A stretch of 64,000 bases of DNA from Mesorhabditis belari (taxonomy: Eukaryota; Nematoda; Chromadorea; Rhabditida; Rhabditidae), in NCBI GenBank assembly GCA_958450365.1, contig CAUEEP010000901.1, forward strand, positions 310,001 through 374,000, in the 5' to 3' direction. A program made the translations under genes and the position numbers. Below the pieces are notes generated by a model. That model made no database searches, was not told where the DNA came from, and saw only the letters and a list, made by a program, of their open reading frames with translations. This document shows, in pieces, positions 29,164 to 40,071 of this stretch (position 1 is the stretch's first letter; each line of letters begins with the position of its first letter).

Positions 29164-31972
29164 TTAACGATATTTCAAGTAACAACCTTCACAGCTTATG
29201 ATATCTAGAGTCTCAAGAAGACTTTCATTTTGGCACTGAACACTTTCCCATTCTACCCATTGAACTGGTAATTGCAGTTTTTTTAAAGTTACTGTACAAG
29301 AGAAAAGCTTACCGAATCTCTGTGCCTTTTTCAATCTCAATAAACTCTTCAAATATTGACGATAATCCACATTCATCCAAAAGAGAACCGAAATACTTAA
29401 TGGACTTTGAATAACCGTGAAAAAACAGGAGAGATCGTTGAAAACTGAATAGCGAATTGATAATGGAAGAGTCGCCAAGCCAAGACAAAAACCAGGCTTG
29501 GCTAGGCTTGGCTTGGCTAGGCTTGGTTTGGCTTGGCTTGGCTTGGCTAGGCTAGGCTTGGCTAGGCTTGGCTAGGCTTGGCTTGGCTAGGCTTGGCTTG
29601 ACTTGGGAAATCAGCTCTCCGTCTCTGACTACCTTGTACTGATGGGATTTCGATATTCAACACGAGACAACTCGCCATCCAACAAGCTGGAATTAAATAG
29701 CAAACGGAACACGGCAAAATCTAAACAATGAGTGTTTTTGTGGAAACATTGCCGCATCGCCTACTTGCAATTGAACCCCGATCAAATATTTCTTGATCTT
29801 TTGCGCATTCTGATGTGAGATTAATTTTGAACTGATTTGATAAACCATAATCGAGCAAGAGATCAAATTCCAAATAACAAGAGATGGAATAAAAAAAGCA
29901 AGAAAAAGCAGAAAATTGAATGCCCATTCTTTCGATTTATCAACATAGAATAAGACTGAAGCTGTTTCTGGATCGTGAAGACTCACGAATTTTGGATTTT
30001 CCTCAAATTTCATTAGGCACAGATAAGCTTATTAGTTTTAGAATACTCACAATTAAGAATTGCAAAGCATTCGCTTTTGGATCTTGCTCATCTTTCATCT
30101 TGAATTGAGTAAAAGTCACTGCTATTGCATGCAATAAATAAACAACTGAAAGTAAAGAAAGAAAAGAGCTTTGCGAGAGCTTGTAGCTCGTTCCATTCAA
30201 CAAAATGTTGTTCGCTCGGAAATATGCTAAATGTCCACAAGAAATGAGAAGCGTTCCCATTAGGATGAAAGTGAGCCACTGAAATTAGTTGAAAAGTGAA
30301 AAGCAAAAGAAAATTTGCTAGTTTAACTAGTTAAAAACTAGTTAAACTAGTCAAAAACTAGTTTAACTAATCAAAAACTAGTCAAAAACTAGTCAACAAC
30401 TAGTTTAACTAGTTAACAACCAGTTAAACTAGCCAAAAACTAGTTTAACTAGTTAAAACTAATTTGCCAATCCTTTCTATAAAACAATTAAATAAGTTAA
30501 TGATGAGAAATGTTATATTTGTGTATGTTAGAAATGATAAAACTCTTGGCAAAGTTGATAGTGAGCTGTTGGAAAGTCTTAAGCTTTCCGCAAATTGTCG
30601 CTTTCTAAAGTGCACCTTTGACGTCTGTCTTGGTTGTCACTAAGAACGTCCTGTAGTCTGTGCCAATTTATTTTCTTTTATTTTTTCACGAATCATTATG
30701 ATTCTTTTATTTGTCTTCATTACTTCTGGATAAACGCTAACTGTTATTCACGATAAATTTGGTTCCTTATCTCTCTAAATTTGGTTCCTTATCTCTTCGA
30801 ATTTTGTTCCTTCTCTCTACATTTGGTTACTTATCTCTCTAAATTTCTTCCTTCTCTCTAAATTTGGTTCCTTTTCTCTTCGAATCTGGTTCCTTTTCTC
30901 TCCAAATTTGGCGCCTTATCTCTCTAAATTTGGTTCCTTTTCTCTTCAAATTTGATTCCTTACACGTTACAACAGTCACTAGGATCTACCACTAAAACAT
31001 TGACGAGTAGTATAAGTACTGCTAATATAAAGTATGAAGTACCTGTTGATAAAAGGTGGGCACTTCGAAGAGAACACTCAGCAATCCGTGCGTGGATCCC
31101 ATATATTGCGGGATGTAGATACGCGGGCAACACAGAACACAAACGTAAAACTCATAAATTGTTCCAATTGTCTGAAACTTTCCTTTCAATTGGAGATGTT
31201 CTAGGTCACTTTCAAGGATTATAAAGTGACTGAGGACTCCAGCCTGAGCCCTGAGGGAACTTTTGCGCGTGTGCTACGTGCTCGAGAGTTTCCGAGCGGA
31301 TACTTTGTACCAAGGGAAAGACTCGAATAATACAGCCGAGTTTTGGGACGAAAATTGGTCCCTTCGGCATCGTGACGACCCGAACGGCAAAACCCGCTCA
31401 GTCGCTCAGGACTCCTTTTGCGGTATGGATTCCAAAAGGAAAGTTTTCTATACCGGAGCGATTTGCCAGAAGGTGAGCGATTACGTGCGCGCACAGAGAA
31501 CACCTTTTTTTATTTTGTAGATGGAACAAAAAGAAGATATTCAGCTGTAAATTTGTGCCCGGGGGTTTTCAGGGTCGGGCAATCCAATGAATAGCTCCAA
31601 TCGATTGCCCAATCGATTCGAGCTATTCATTTTGTTGAGTCTACTAATTGGAACTCGGAAACTTAGTCGCCTATCTTTGAGAGGAGATTTACAGCGGATC
31701 CGGATTTAAATCGATTGAATCGACCAACCCTGGTTCTGTTTATGGATTATATTCACAGGTTTTTTCCATAAACTTTATATTATTTCAAATTTTGTGCAAA
31801 AACCCACTAAATGTATGAATAAATGGATGCGATACTCTCCAATGGACTTGTTCGTTTGAAACCCAACCATGTAAAGACCAAAAGAATTGAGAATGAAAGA
31901 GAATGGGCCGATTACATGATAAAAAGTGATCAAGTTGAAATAGGGATTTGCATAGTAATCGATATCAGCCAT
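29164..31972 (-). CDS. Seven-transmembrane chemoreceptor, SRH/SRI type (copy 6)
   Basis: Seven exons, 359 aa: 31972-31808, 31171-31043, 30278-30051, 30001-29765, 29720-29633, 29444-29313, 29264-29164. It begins MADIDYYANPYFNLITFYHV. TM1 GPFSFILNSFGLYMVGFQTN; TM2 exon with CCPRIYIPQYMGSTHG; TM3 SCGHLAYFRANNILLNGTS; TM5 FFIPSLVIWNLISCSIMVYQ; TM6 CSVCYLIPACWMASCLVLNI; TM7 IQSPLSISVLFWMNVDYRQY; tail VQWVEWESVQCQ and onward. More diverged from copies 4 and 7 than those are from each other, and the parent-like relative of the fragment at 19659-20324. Intron 5 contains a GGCTTGGCTA minisatellite and introns 2-3 contain two more minisatellites. Confidence 0.85.
29487..29610. repeat. Minisatellite of 'ggcttggctaggctt' type
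   Basis: About ten imperfect 10-15 bp units in the intron between the TM6 and TM7 exons of copy 6. A short related 'ggcttggcttgg' tract occurs at the equivalent position family-wide (15308, 21667). Confidence 0.9.
30316..30455. repeat. Minisatellite 'aactagtcaaaaactagttt'
   Basis: About seven palindromic ACTAGT-containing units in intron 2 of copy 6. Confidence 0.9.
30752..30962. repeat. Minisatellite 'aaatttggttccttatctct'
   Basis: About nine 22-bp units in intron 2 of copy 6. The same unit appears four times at 33663-33752, inside an intron of copy 7. Confidence 0.92.
31465..31690. repeat. SL1-RNA-derived repeat, copy 3
   Basis: 'gccagaaggtgagcgattac' and 'cgggggttttcagggtcgg' match the repeat at 1165-1345. 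The SL end itself is missing. Lies in intron 1 of copy 6. Confidence 0.5.
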
Positions 31973-32157
31973 ACTTTAGATAGGTTTGTTAGGAAAGGCT
32001 ATTTTTTGTGAAATATTTCTCTCGCCATTCTTTTGCAGCTGTCCCAATTAATTTTTTGATACTTTGATCTTAGATTTTAATTTTCATGACAATAAATGTT
32101 ACATGAAATTTTAAAATTTATAAATCTTCTTGTGTTTTGTAAGAAATCTTTAAAAAG

Positions 32158-32268
32158 TAAGTCTTTCAAGAGTACTAGATTTGTTTCCAGTACTCTTTCA
32201 AGTGTACTAGATCCTTCAAGAGTACTAGTTCTTTCAAGAGTATTAGATCTTTCAAGAGTACTTTTCTT
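32158..32268. repeat. Minisatellite 'ctttcaagagtactagat'
   Basis: About six 18-bp units between copies 6 and 7. Confidence 0.9.
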
Positions 32269-32789
32269 TGTACACAGATTAAAAGATCACAATCCGCAAC
32301 AATTTCACATTTCCCCTCATTCTTCGGACTATGAGCTAGGCCAAGGTTAGGCTAAAAGTCAATCCTAGCCAAGTTGTTTCGAATCATTTTACGAGCAAGA
32401 CCAGGACCAGGTCAAAAGCTATGTATTGCTTTACCTGGAATGGCTATATTGCTAATAAAAGTGCCTAGTCTGGCTTTAACCTTTCCCTGACTTGACCTGG
32501 CTTATAGTCTTTAAAACCGAATATTCCTACTTCTAATAGAGCTGATCAACAGGAAATACAGTATGTTTATCTAGAGAGCATTGAAAATATCAATTCTTGG
32601 TCTAGTTTATAGTCAGAAAAATGCTGGTAATGCAAAATTGCTGGCACTAAGGGTACAGAAATCAATTAGATCTGTTGGTGAGCGTTTGTGTTTCCAATGC
32701 TGAGATATCTTTGATGGAAATACTTGTGCATAAAGGACCTTTGAAAGGGGAAAAACGTTTATTGTTTATATTCCATCTTTCAGCTAAAC

Positions 32790-35616
32790 TCAACTTCTCG
32801 AAGTCCTTACAGTAGTGCGCATGGTGGTCATCGTGGAAACGGCTGGTACTAAAATTCTCTGCTTTTCTTTGTCCATTTTCAATTGTTTCACAAATTCCTT
32901 TATAGTTCAGCCTCACCATTTATCGTTGTAACCGTTTTTTTCCCAAAAAGTTTGAAAAGATAATTTCGATAGTCGGCATTGATGTAAAACAAAACGAACA
33001 TACTCAAAGGACTTTGGATTTGTGTCATATAACAGCTTAAATCGTTGAGAACTGAAAATATAGAATAAAAAGTAGAACAAATTTGCAAAGTTAAGTGAAA
33101 ACCTAAGCTTTTAAAACAATCCTTTCTATGAGCACAAATGAAACATGTGAATTACAAGACTACAAGCTGTAAACCCATTCTCAACTCTGAAAGAGATATG
33201 GCCAAAAGGATTCGCAGCGAGCAGGATTAGAACCTACGCGGGCAGAGATCGCTTTAGCGATATCTTTGATGAAAAAACTTGTGCATAAAGAACCTTTGAA
33301 TTTAGATCGCTTGGAGTGATTCGAGTCAAACTCCTTAACCACTCGAACATGGCTGCACATCCCTTGCATCCTGAAAAGGCTTACAAAGCCATGCTTTTGC
33401 AAAGGCTTGTTTGTTTTATTGTTTGCTAAGAGTCAAACAAATGTTGTTTCAAAGTATTAATGTTCTTTTCCGATAAATAAATAAACTTCGTTTTCCAAAA
33501 TAACATTTTTACCAAAAAGCCAAAAGTTTCGCAGCGAGCAGGATTCGAACCTACGCGGGCAGAGTCCATTTGATTTCGAGTCAAACTCCTTAACCACTCG
33601 GACATCGCTGCACATCGACTGGGGGCTAGAGAAAGGGTTACAAAGAGACGCTTTGAAGCTTTGAGCTTATCTCTCTAAATTTGCTTCCTTGTATCTCTAA
33701 ATTTGGTTCCTTATCTCTTCAAATTTGGTTCCTTTTCTCTCTAAATTTGGTTCTTTCCATCGCCAAATCTTCCCGACACAGGGTTACAAAGAGACGCTTT
33801 GAAGCTTTCCATCGCCAAATCCTTTCCGACACAAACCTTGACAAATCGGTATCTCGATATTAAAAACAAGACAACTCGCTAGCCAGCAACAAGGCAAAAG
33901 ATAACAGATTACACAAGGAGAGATCTTTAAGCAAAAATTTAAAGCTTTAAGAGCTATAACTAACTTGTAGTTGAACGTTCAACAAGTATCTCTTGATCCT
34001 CTTCGCACTACGTCTTGAGCATAGCTTTGAGTAGATTTGAAAAATCATCATTGCACAAGAGACCCCATTCCAAAATAGGACAAGCAGCATTGAGATGGAG
34101 ATGAGGATGAGGAAAAACGAGCCATAGGTGAGATTTTTGTCGATCAAGTAGAGAGTGGACATCGTGCTGGTCGAGTGGAGACTTTCGAAGATTGGGTAAT
34201 CCTGAAATCAGGTTAGATTATCAACTTTGTGATGATGAGGAAGTTCTGCCTTGTAAACTGTCTTCTTGGCTTTGAAAAACTGGCTCATAGTCAGTTTTAA
34301 ATCAATCAACAAAATGAAACTTACAACCAAGAATTCCTTCGCATTCTCGATCCCATTTTGCTCATTTTTCATCATGAATTGAGCAAAAGTGATCACTGAG
34401 AGAATCAAGAAATATAATAAAAGAATTATGAAGATAAAATGGGAATGCGAAAGTTTATAACAAGTGCCATTGAGGAGGATACTGTTCGCACGGAAATGCG
34501 ACAATTCCCCGCAAGAGGCCAACAGGAAACCGATCAGAATGAAGCAAATCCACTAGAATAATATTGTTTATATTGTAAGATCATGTTAGGATAGAGCTGT
34601 CAATTTACTCACTTTTAAGTTACAGTAATTTGCTCTATGTAAAGCAGGAGAGACGTCTGTCTGTCCGTCGGTCTGTGCACAAACGTGACACTCCGTAATT
34701 ACTTTTGCCTTATCGGTTAAAAGGCAAAGTAATCAGCTATTTTGCTCTCGGGGGTTTTCGGCTATGCGGAATCTGACTTTTAGGTTCATTTTTAAAAAGG
34801 GGCAATGCTTAATATGGGTTACGGTAGTTTTAGTCATTTGAGAGAGATTTTTGTGCTAAAAAGTCGTTTTGTCTCTTTGTCGCTCGACGAAAACAATTCT
34901 GTTCTCTGTTTCTTTTTGCGTTCCTCTTTACTTTGTCTTCTCTTGTTCTACTGTACATGGGCCCTTTAAACTATGCGCGTTCCACCCATGAATCCGATGA
35001 ATCCGTCCCGTCCCGAAGCGCCCTGAATGGCTTTCATTCCCCACCCAAAAACGAGAAAGAAGTGATTGTTTTCCATTGGTCACTTAATAATTTGAAATAC
35101 CTGTTGATAGAATGTGGACACTCCGAAGTGATTACTCAAAAATCCGTGTGTTGATCCCATGTAGCGAGGCGTGTACAGCTTTGGACAACACAGGAAACAG
35201 ACGTAGAACTCGAAAATTGCTCCGATACTCTACAATTGAAGTATCGATTTCCCGATTTATTTGAGCACTGGCCTAGCCAGGCTTGAGCTGTCTGGCAGAG
35301 CTTTTCCCCGATTCTCCAGCTTAATCTCTTAACTCTAAAGGCTGAAAGCTTGCTATAGACTGAAAGTAAAAACTGAAAGCTTGAAAATTTACTTTAAAAA
35401 TTAAAAATCTCAAATGAGTACTAGGTTTTCTGTAGTTTTCCTCACCAAATGAATCAACAAATGTATCCGATACTCGCCCATTGTCTTGTTTGTTTTAAAC
35501 GCTACCATGTAAAGACCAAAAGAATTGAGAATGAAAGAAAAAGGACCCATTATATGATAAAGAGTAAGCAGATCGAAATATGGATTTGCATAGTAATCGA
35601 TTAATGGTTCCGACAT
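32790..35616 (-). CDS. Seven-transmembrane chemoreceptor, SRH/SRI type (copy 7)
   Basis: Seven exons, 348 aa: 35616-35446, 35229-35101, 34552-34325, 34201-33965, 33924-33837, 33051-32917, 32848-32790. Start MSEPLIDYYANPYFD. All seven membrane segments match copy 4 with few changes (for example KTNKTMGEYR for KTSKTMGEYR, and IEIPICQ for IEIAICQ at the end of the TM6 exon). The C-terminal exon is 12 nt shorter than in copy 4. It is the mirror partner of 24763-27173 in the large inverted duplication. The intron between the TM6 and TM7 exons is larger than in copy 4 because it holds a complete tRNA-Ser (33530-33611), a damaged one and a minisatellite. Confidence 0.85.
33213..33356 (-). pseudogene. 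tRNA-Ser copy with insertion, mirror of 26617-26745
   Basis: On the minus strand a tRNA-Ser 5' half runs to the anticodon, is interrupted by about 70 nt related to the insert at 26650-26710, and ends in a normal T arm and TCGCTGC. The acceptor 5' strand is GCAGCCA, so it mispairs. Confidence 0.7.
33530..33611 (-). tRNA. tRNA-Ser(CGA)
   Basis: 82 nt with perfect GCAGCGA/TCGCTGC acceptor stem and CTCGAAA loop. It differs from the other copies by one base just 3' of the anticodon stem (ATGGACTC instead of ATGGGCTC), in the variable region. It lies in an intron of copy 7. Confidence 0.9.
33663..33752. repeat. Minisatellite related to 30752-30962
   Basis: Four units of 'aaatttggttccttatctct'. 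Confidence 0.85.
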
Positions 35617-35939
35617 TCCGACAAGATTTCCGACAAGAATCTCCAATGAAATTGAAGAAAAGGTGAAATTTTGTCGGAGTCGCCTTTGGCCATTTCATCT
35701 CTTTCACCTGGTCGTACAATTTTTCACAAAAACCAATTCCCACAATTATCACCTTTTAAACCAGCTGATAAATATTTATTGAAAAATGAGCGAAAGAGTA
35801 AGATTGAAGGTGAAACTGTGTGCATTCACAAATAAAATTCTTTTTCAGGAGCGTTTTTGCGAAAAAGCCAAAAAGCCAAAAAATGATAACAATGTTCAAA
35901 GAAAAACCGAGTTTTTCCAGAAGAAAACAGATTTTTCTG

Positions 35940-35992
35940 ATTTCTACTTAAAAGCAACTCCTTAACCACTCGGACATGGCTGCACATCCCTT
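35940..35992 (-). pseudogene. tRNA-Ser 5' half
   Basis: Minus strand 'gcagccatgtccgagtggtt' then 'aaggagttgcttttaagtag'; mirror of 24411 in the inverted duplication. Confidence 0.7.
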
Positions 35993-36184
35993 GCAGCCTG
36001 AAAAGGCTTACAAAGGGATGCTTCTGCAAAGGGATGCTTCTGCAAAGGGTTGTTCCTTTTATTGTTTGTTAAGAGTCAAACAAATGTTGTTTCAAAGCAT
36101 TAATGTCCTTTTCCGATACATAAATAAACTTAGCAATAACATTAACGCAATAAAGCATTAACATTAACAAAAAGCAAAAGATTT

Positions 36185-36266
36185 CGCAGCGAGCAGGATT
36201 CGAACCTACGCGGGCAGAGCCCATTTGATTTCGAGTCAAACTCCTTAACCACTCGGACATCGCTGC
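36185..36266 (-). tRNA. tRNA-Ser(CGA)
   Basis: 82 nt, same sequence as 24158-24239 on the opposite strand, close to the outer end of the right arm of the inverted duplication. Confidence 0.93.
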
Positions 36267-36484
36267 ACGCTGATAAGGTGTGCGGAAAAGGGTTACAAAG
36301 GGCCGTCCTTTGAGGGTTGATTCAACAAATTTTTTTAAAGATTTGTAAAATTATTTGTTCTTAAATGCTTATCGAGTTCATAGAAAAGATCAGGGCCTGC
36401 ACTAAAAAAACATATAATTCCACGATAGTCTATAAGTTAGTCTATAAGTTTTTCTAAACAATAAGAATGGTTTTGAATACCGTA

Positions 36485-37500
36485 AATGAAAATTCTTATC
36501 TTAAGCATTAAAATTCTGTTACTCTCACGTTTACTTGATAAAACAAACTTTACTTTCACCATATGAAAGCAGAAATATCGAAGATCAATGCGATTGTCAG
36601 CCATTTACATGGAATCAAATAATAAACGAAATCTAAATCTAAATCGGTGGACCTTTGAATTGAATATGCCAACGATCTAGCCAAAGATTTTTGAGATTTA
36701 AATCAGCTTATCAATCTTTGACTGATTAACTCAATTCACTATTGCAATTTCAAGTTCGAAATCCAGACGAAATCCGTCACGTCCGTTCTCTTCAAAAATT
36801 ACGTTCCTATTTACATTTAATTTGCGTCGCTTTTTCGTCTCATTCTCTCCTCAGATTTCTTTTTTTGGTTTTTCGGTAGAACTTGCATGGTTTCTTTTTG
36901 GGTTTTTGCCCTTTTTGCGTTTGGATTTTTGCCCTTATTCTTTCGAGATTTGATGTTTCTCTTCACGCTGTTTTTGTAATCGGTATTGTGCCTTTTCTTT
37001 CTAGACTAATAAACCATAAAATTATTAATCCTATCTACTTTAAACTACCCTTAAGATTCTAAATTCCGTTTAGATAGCCGATCTAGCATTATAGAAAGAA
37101 TTTGCTAATATTTGTGTTGCCGTTAATCTTATGCTTGATGTTGCGTGTTCTTGTTATTTTATGAGATCGTTTTACCTTTTGTGCTATTCCGCTATTCTGA
37201 AACAAAATCATCCCCGATGATAAGGTTGGGGTCACACCAATGTTTCAAATGGACATGTAAACTGGTTAGACAAGGCAAGCCAAAACAAAGCCAGCTCCTA
37301 GACCATTAAGGACCTTTTGTAGGCAAGCTAGGTAAGTCCAAAAGTCAGAATCTGGCTTGTGCCGGAAAACTTCCTTAAAGCAACCCTTTTAAATTTCTTA
37401 ACAAGAATGAAAAGGCGTGGTAAACGAAATATTTTTCTTTAATGTTTGAGATTAGCTTTTATCAATCGAGTAAGCTAATTTTGTATTCTTTTATTACTGC
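36485..37500. other. Gene-free AT-rich stretch
   Basis: No conserved reading frame, RNA gene or clear repeat was seen between the right arm of the inverted duplication and the receptor remnant at 37505. Confidence 0.5.
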
Positions 37501-37504
37501 TTTC

Positions 37505-37740
37505 CTGCATCTGCACCGCAATCAAATACCGTCGAATGGTGAGCGCATTCTGGTGTGAGATGATTTTCGAGGTGATTTGGTGGATCAAAATCGAACACGA
37601 GATTCCATTTCACGCCTGCGAGACACAGAAATTGCGGATTTTCCTGAAACATTGAAAATCATTAGAAAATTTTATCCTTTTTCCCGTCATGAATCCCTTT
37701 ACCAACGCAACTCCAGCTTGTTCAATGGTGATCGAAAATT
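37505..37740 (-). pseudogene. Chemoreceptor remnant (copy 8)
   Basis: Minus strand 37612-37508 reads NGISCSILIHQITSKIISHQ and onward to RRYLIAVQMQ, the end of the TM5 exon of this family. Next to it 'ENPQFLC' matches the start of the same exon, with the middle deleted. VTQFSITIEQAGVALV at about 37745-37700 resembles the end of exon 3. No other exon is recognisable. Confidence 0.7.
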
Positions 37741-37876
37741 GGGTTACAGATAAAAAGAGATAAGAAAATAGAGAAAAAGCAAGAACAAGTCAGACAACCG
37801 AGGATCTCAAAAGGGATCCACTAAAAGTGGATGAAATAGAACATTAAGACTCCAGCTTATTTGACATTTTTAATTT

Positions 37877-37972
37877 CATTTGTGCATCCCCTATCGGGTG
37901 CGTTCCAAAATTTTTTAGAGACACTTTCAGGATCTCGGGTTAATGCTAACCTCAAACTTGGCTAACTAAACC
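37877..37972 (-). ncRNA. SL1-like spliced-leader RNA gene, variant copy
   Basis: The leader reads GGTTTAGTTAGCCAAGTTTGAG, two changes from SL1. The GT donor (GGTTAGC), the Sm-type AATTTTGG site and a 3' stem 'acccgataggggatgc' are present. It pairs with the damaged 5S copy at 38125. Either a variant SL or a decaying copy. Confidence 0.6.
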
Positions 37973-38124
37973 GAAGAGAGAGGTCTCTGTCGTGTTATTC
38001 GTGCCGGTCATGTGCCAGATACCACTTTTTCCCATGAGAGACACGAAGGGTACACACAGTCTCGCGTCTCGCCTCTCTGAAGACGAAAAGGATCTCTCTC
38101 ATCTGAGTATTCCAGACCTCGCCT

Positions 38125-38231
38125 GCTGGCGACTATTCCACGTTGAAAACGCGGATCTGCCAAGTTAAGCAAGGTTGGGTCGGTTAGTACTTGGATCGGA
38201 GACGGCTTGGGAATCCCGAGTGCCGTAAGCT
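38125..38231 (+). pseudogene. 5S rRNA, damaged copy
   Basis: Aligns with the 5S copy at 38986-39104, but lacks about 12 nt ('atcccgtccga' region) and has several changes in its first 15 nt. Internal 'gttagtacttggatcggaga' is conserved. Confidence 0.8.
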
Positions 38232-38301
38232 TTTTGCATTTTTGTGGATCGGTCTAAAGATCGGTCTAAAGATTTGGGAATCAATTTTTGCACAAAGGAG
38301 G

Positions 38302-38640
38302 TAACGTTATGGTTTGGGCCGGTTTTCCCCAGGGTTTGGCCAATTTGAAGTTTTTGTCAACCAAGATCACATCAATTTTCTGGATGATTGTCTCGTGCCT
38401 TTTCTTGCTCAAAATCCAACCGTGACAAATTTTCAACAGGATAATGCGTCCATTCACAAGAGTCAACTCACGAAATCTTGGATGATTGTCAACCTCGACC
38501 CGGTAGTTCTGCAAGATCTCACTGGAAGTATGAATGCCAGAATTTTTCAAATGATAAATCGTAATGGTGCTATGATTGATTATTCTCCGACTCGGTGGTT
38601 CCGCGCCATCGTTTCACTGAAAGTGAAGTGAAGAGACACA
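38302..38640 (+). pseudogene. Tc3-like transposase fragment
   Basis: Frames read GGNVMVWAGF, then VNQDHINFLDDCLVPFLAQN and QQDNASIHKSQ, the stretch around the second catalytic Asp of Tc1/mariner transposases. It lacks both ends and changes frame. Inserted between the first 5S copy and the second SL RNA gene. Confidence 0.8.
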
Positions 38641-38711
38641 TTGACACATTTCTTATATAAATCACGATAAAAACGAAATAAAGCATCAAAGCCATTTCAT
38701 ATTTTTATGTT

Positions 38712-38812
38712 CATTTGTGCATCCCCTAACGGGGACGCCTTCCAAAATTTTTTCGAGACACTGTTGGAAGGTCTCGGGGTTAATGCTAACCTCAAACTTG
38801 GGTAATTAAACC
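38712..38812 (-). ncRNA. SL1 spliced-leader RNA gene
   Basis: The minus strand begins at 38812 with the exact 22-nt SL1 leader (GGTTTAATTACCCAAGTTTGAG ends at 38791), followed by the splice donor GTTAGC, a central stem, an Sm-binding AATTTTGG and a 3' stem (GTCCCCGTTAGGGGAT), about 101 nt in all. It supplies the trans-spliced 5' end of nematode mRNAs. Head-to-head with 5S rRNA at 38986, the arrangement known from C. elegans. Only this copy in the window has the canonical leader. Confidence 0.92.
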
Positions 38813-38985
38813 GAAGAGTGCCGTCTCTGTCGCCCTATCCGGAACGGCCGTATGCCAGATGCCACTTTTTCCTACGAGACACACAAAAGGTACACACAGT
38901 CATGTCGTCTCGCGTCTCTGCTCTGATGCTCTCTCGTGTTCGCTCGAGGCCGCCTATTTCGGTCGTCTCTCACTACCGCACACTC

Positions 38986-39104
38986 GCTTACGACCATACC
39001 ACGTTGAAAACACGGCATCCCGTCCGATCTGCCAAGTTAAGCAACGTTGGGCTCGGTTAGTACTTGGATCGGAGACGGCTTGGGAATCCCGAGTGTCGTA
39101 AGCT
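38986..39104 (+). rRNA. 5S rRNA
   Basis: 119 nt from 'gcttacgaccatacc' to 'gtcgtaagct', with matching terminal helix, box A-like 'aagttaagcaacg' and 'ggttagtacttggatcgga', and a T run immediately after (pol III terminator). It is the intact partner of the SL1 gene at 38712-38812. Confidence 0.93.
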
Positions 39105-39254
39105 TTTTGCCGAACAGGCACCGATTGAAAATCAGCTTTTGCAAAAACTAACATGGATTACTTTTTGAATTTTAAACTACAGTTTCTTTATTGTCACAGT
39201 AAAAAAACCTACAAATCAAGTGGAAAGTGGAGGATTCTTTCAGATGAGACTTTG

Positions 39255-39348
39255 GACTTGCCAATAGGGAAATCCGTTTCAAAATTTCTCGAGACACTTT
39301 ATGTAGGTCTCTGGGTTAATACTAACCTCAAGTCTGGGTAATTAAACC
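39255..39348 (-). ncRNA. SL1-like RNA copy with altered leader
   Basis: The leader reads GGTTTAATTACCCAGACTTGAG (two changes near its 3' end), then GTTAGTATTAACCC. The Sm site is AAATTTTGAA and the 3' stem is weaker. No 5S follows before the array ends. Probably a pseudogene. Confidence 0.55.
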
Positions 39349-39892
39349 GATTTTGGTGACCGCTTTCTTGCCATCTGTCTACCCTGTGTGCCAGAAAGCG
39401 CGCGATTACGCACTCCGCCAATCTTGAGTGACAATCAATTTGTTCGATTGCAAAGACAACAATTTATAGGTTTAGTAATGAAACATCAAATTTAAGTCCT
39501 TTATTTACCTGTCGATAGAAAATCGGAACCACTTTTTGATTCAATAAACGATCAAAGATGGGACAAATAACTTTGAGAAACGCAGAATGCACATTCGAAT
39601 TCGAAGATCGTCCCGATAGCCTAAACAAATGGCTGTAGAATTGAAAATTTCGTATTTCGTATTTTGCAGTAAAGCTGGAGGATAAAATTCCCAAACCAAA
39701 GCTTCATTCTCCTTAGCCTCAGAAGCCTGACCTAGCCTTACCAAGTTTTTTTTGATTTTCCTGACTTTTCGAAGGTTTTAAAGAATTCATTTCTAGTTAA
39801 ACTGTCTCTTTTATCATTTTTAAAAGGCTTTATTAATGTTTATAAACAAATATGTTTTAGAATTAGCGCAAATTGTTGAGTAAACCACCGAA

Positions 39893-40071
39893 CGAGCCCT
39901 GAGAACGACGCATCGAGCCCTTGAAAGGAACCTCCTCGGGCACAATAGGAAGACGCAGCTCGACCAAGACCTAAGAAGTACGGATATGCGCCAGCTCTCG
40001 CGACTCAGAGATCCAGTGGAAGTGATCGAGAGAAAAAGACTCATCAGATGGGTCGAAAGGTCTTATAATAT
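39893..40071 (+). pseudogene. Non-LTR retrotransposon C-terminal fragment
   Basis: Reads RALERNLLGHNRKTQLDQDL, then RLRDPVEVIERKRLIRWVER, resembling the segment after the reverse transcriptase in RTE-type elements ('R..LRDPV..I...K.RW'). Possibly the tail of the same family as 16885-18450. Confidence 0.65.

Noticed and set aside
14100..33964. Possible loss of TM6 from all receptor copies
   Set aside because: At first no TM6 was visible between the TM5 and TM7 exons, and the phases did not match. An 88-nt exon with the P-x5-P pattern (PCVICYLIP type) was then found in copies 1, 3, 4, 6 and 7 and restores the phase.
39464..39744. Two overlapping minus-strand frames of 67-76 codons
   Set aside because: No recognisable motif. 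It might be a decayed gene or transposon piece, but nothing supports a call.
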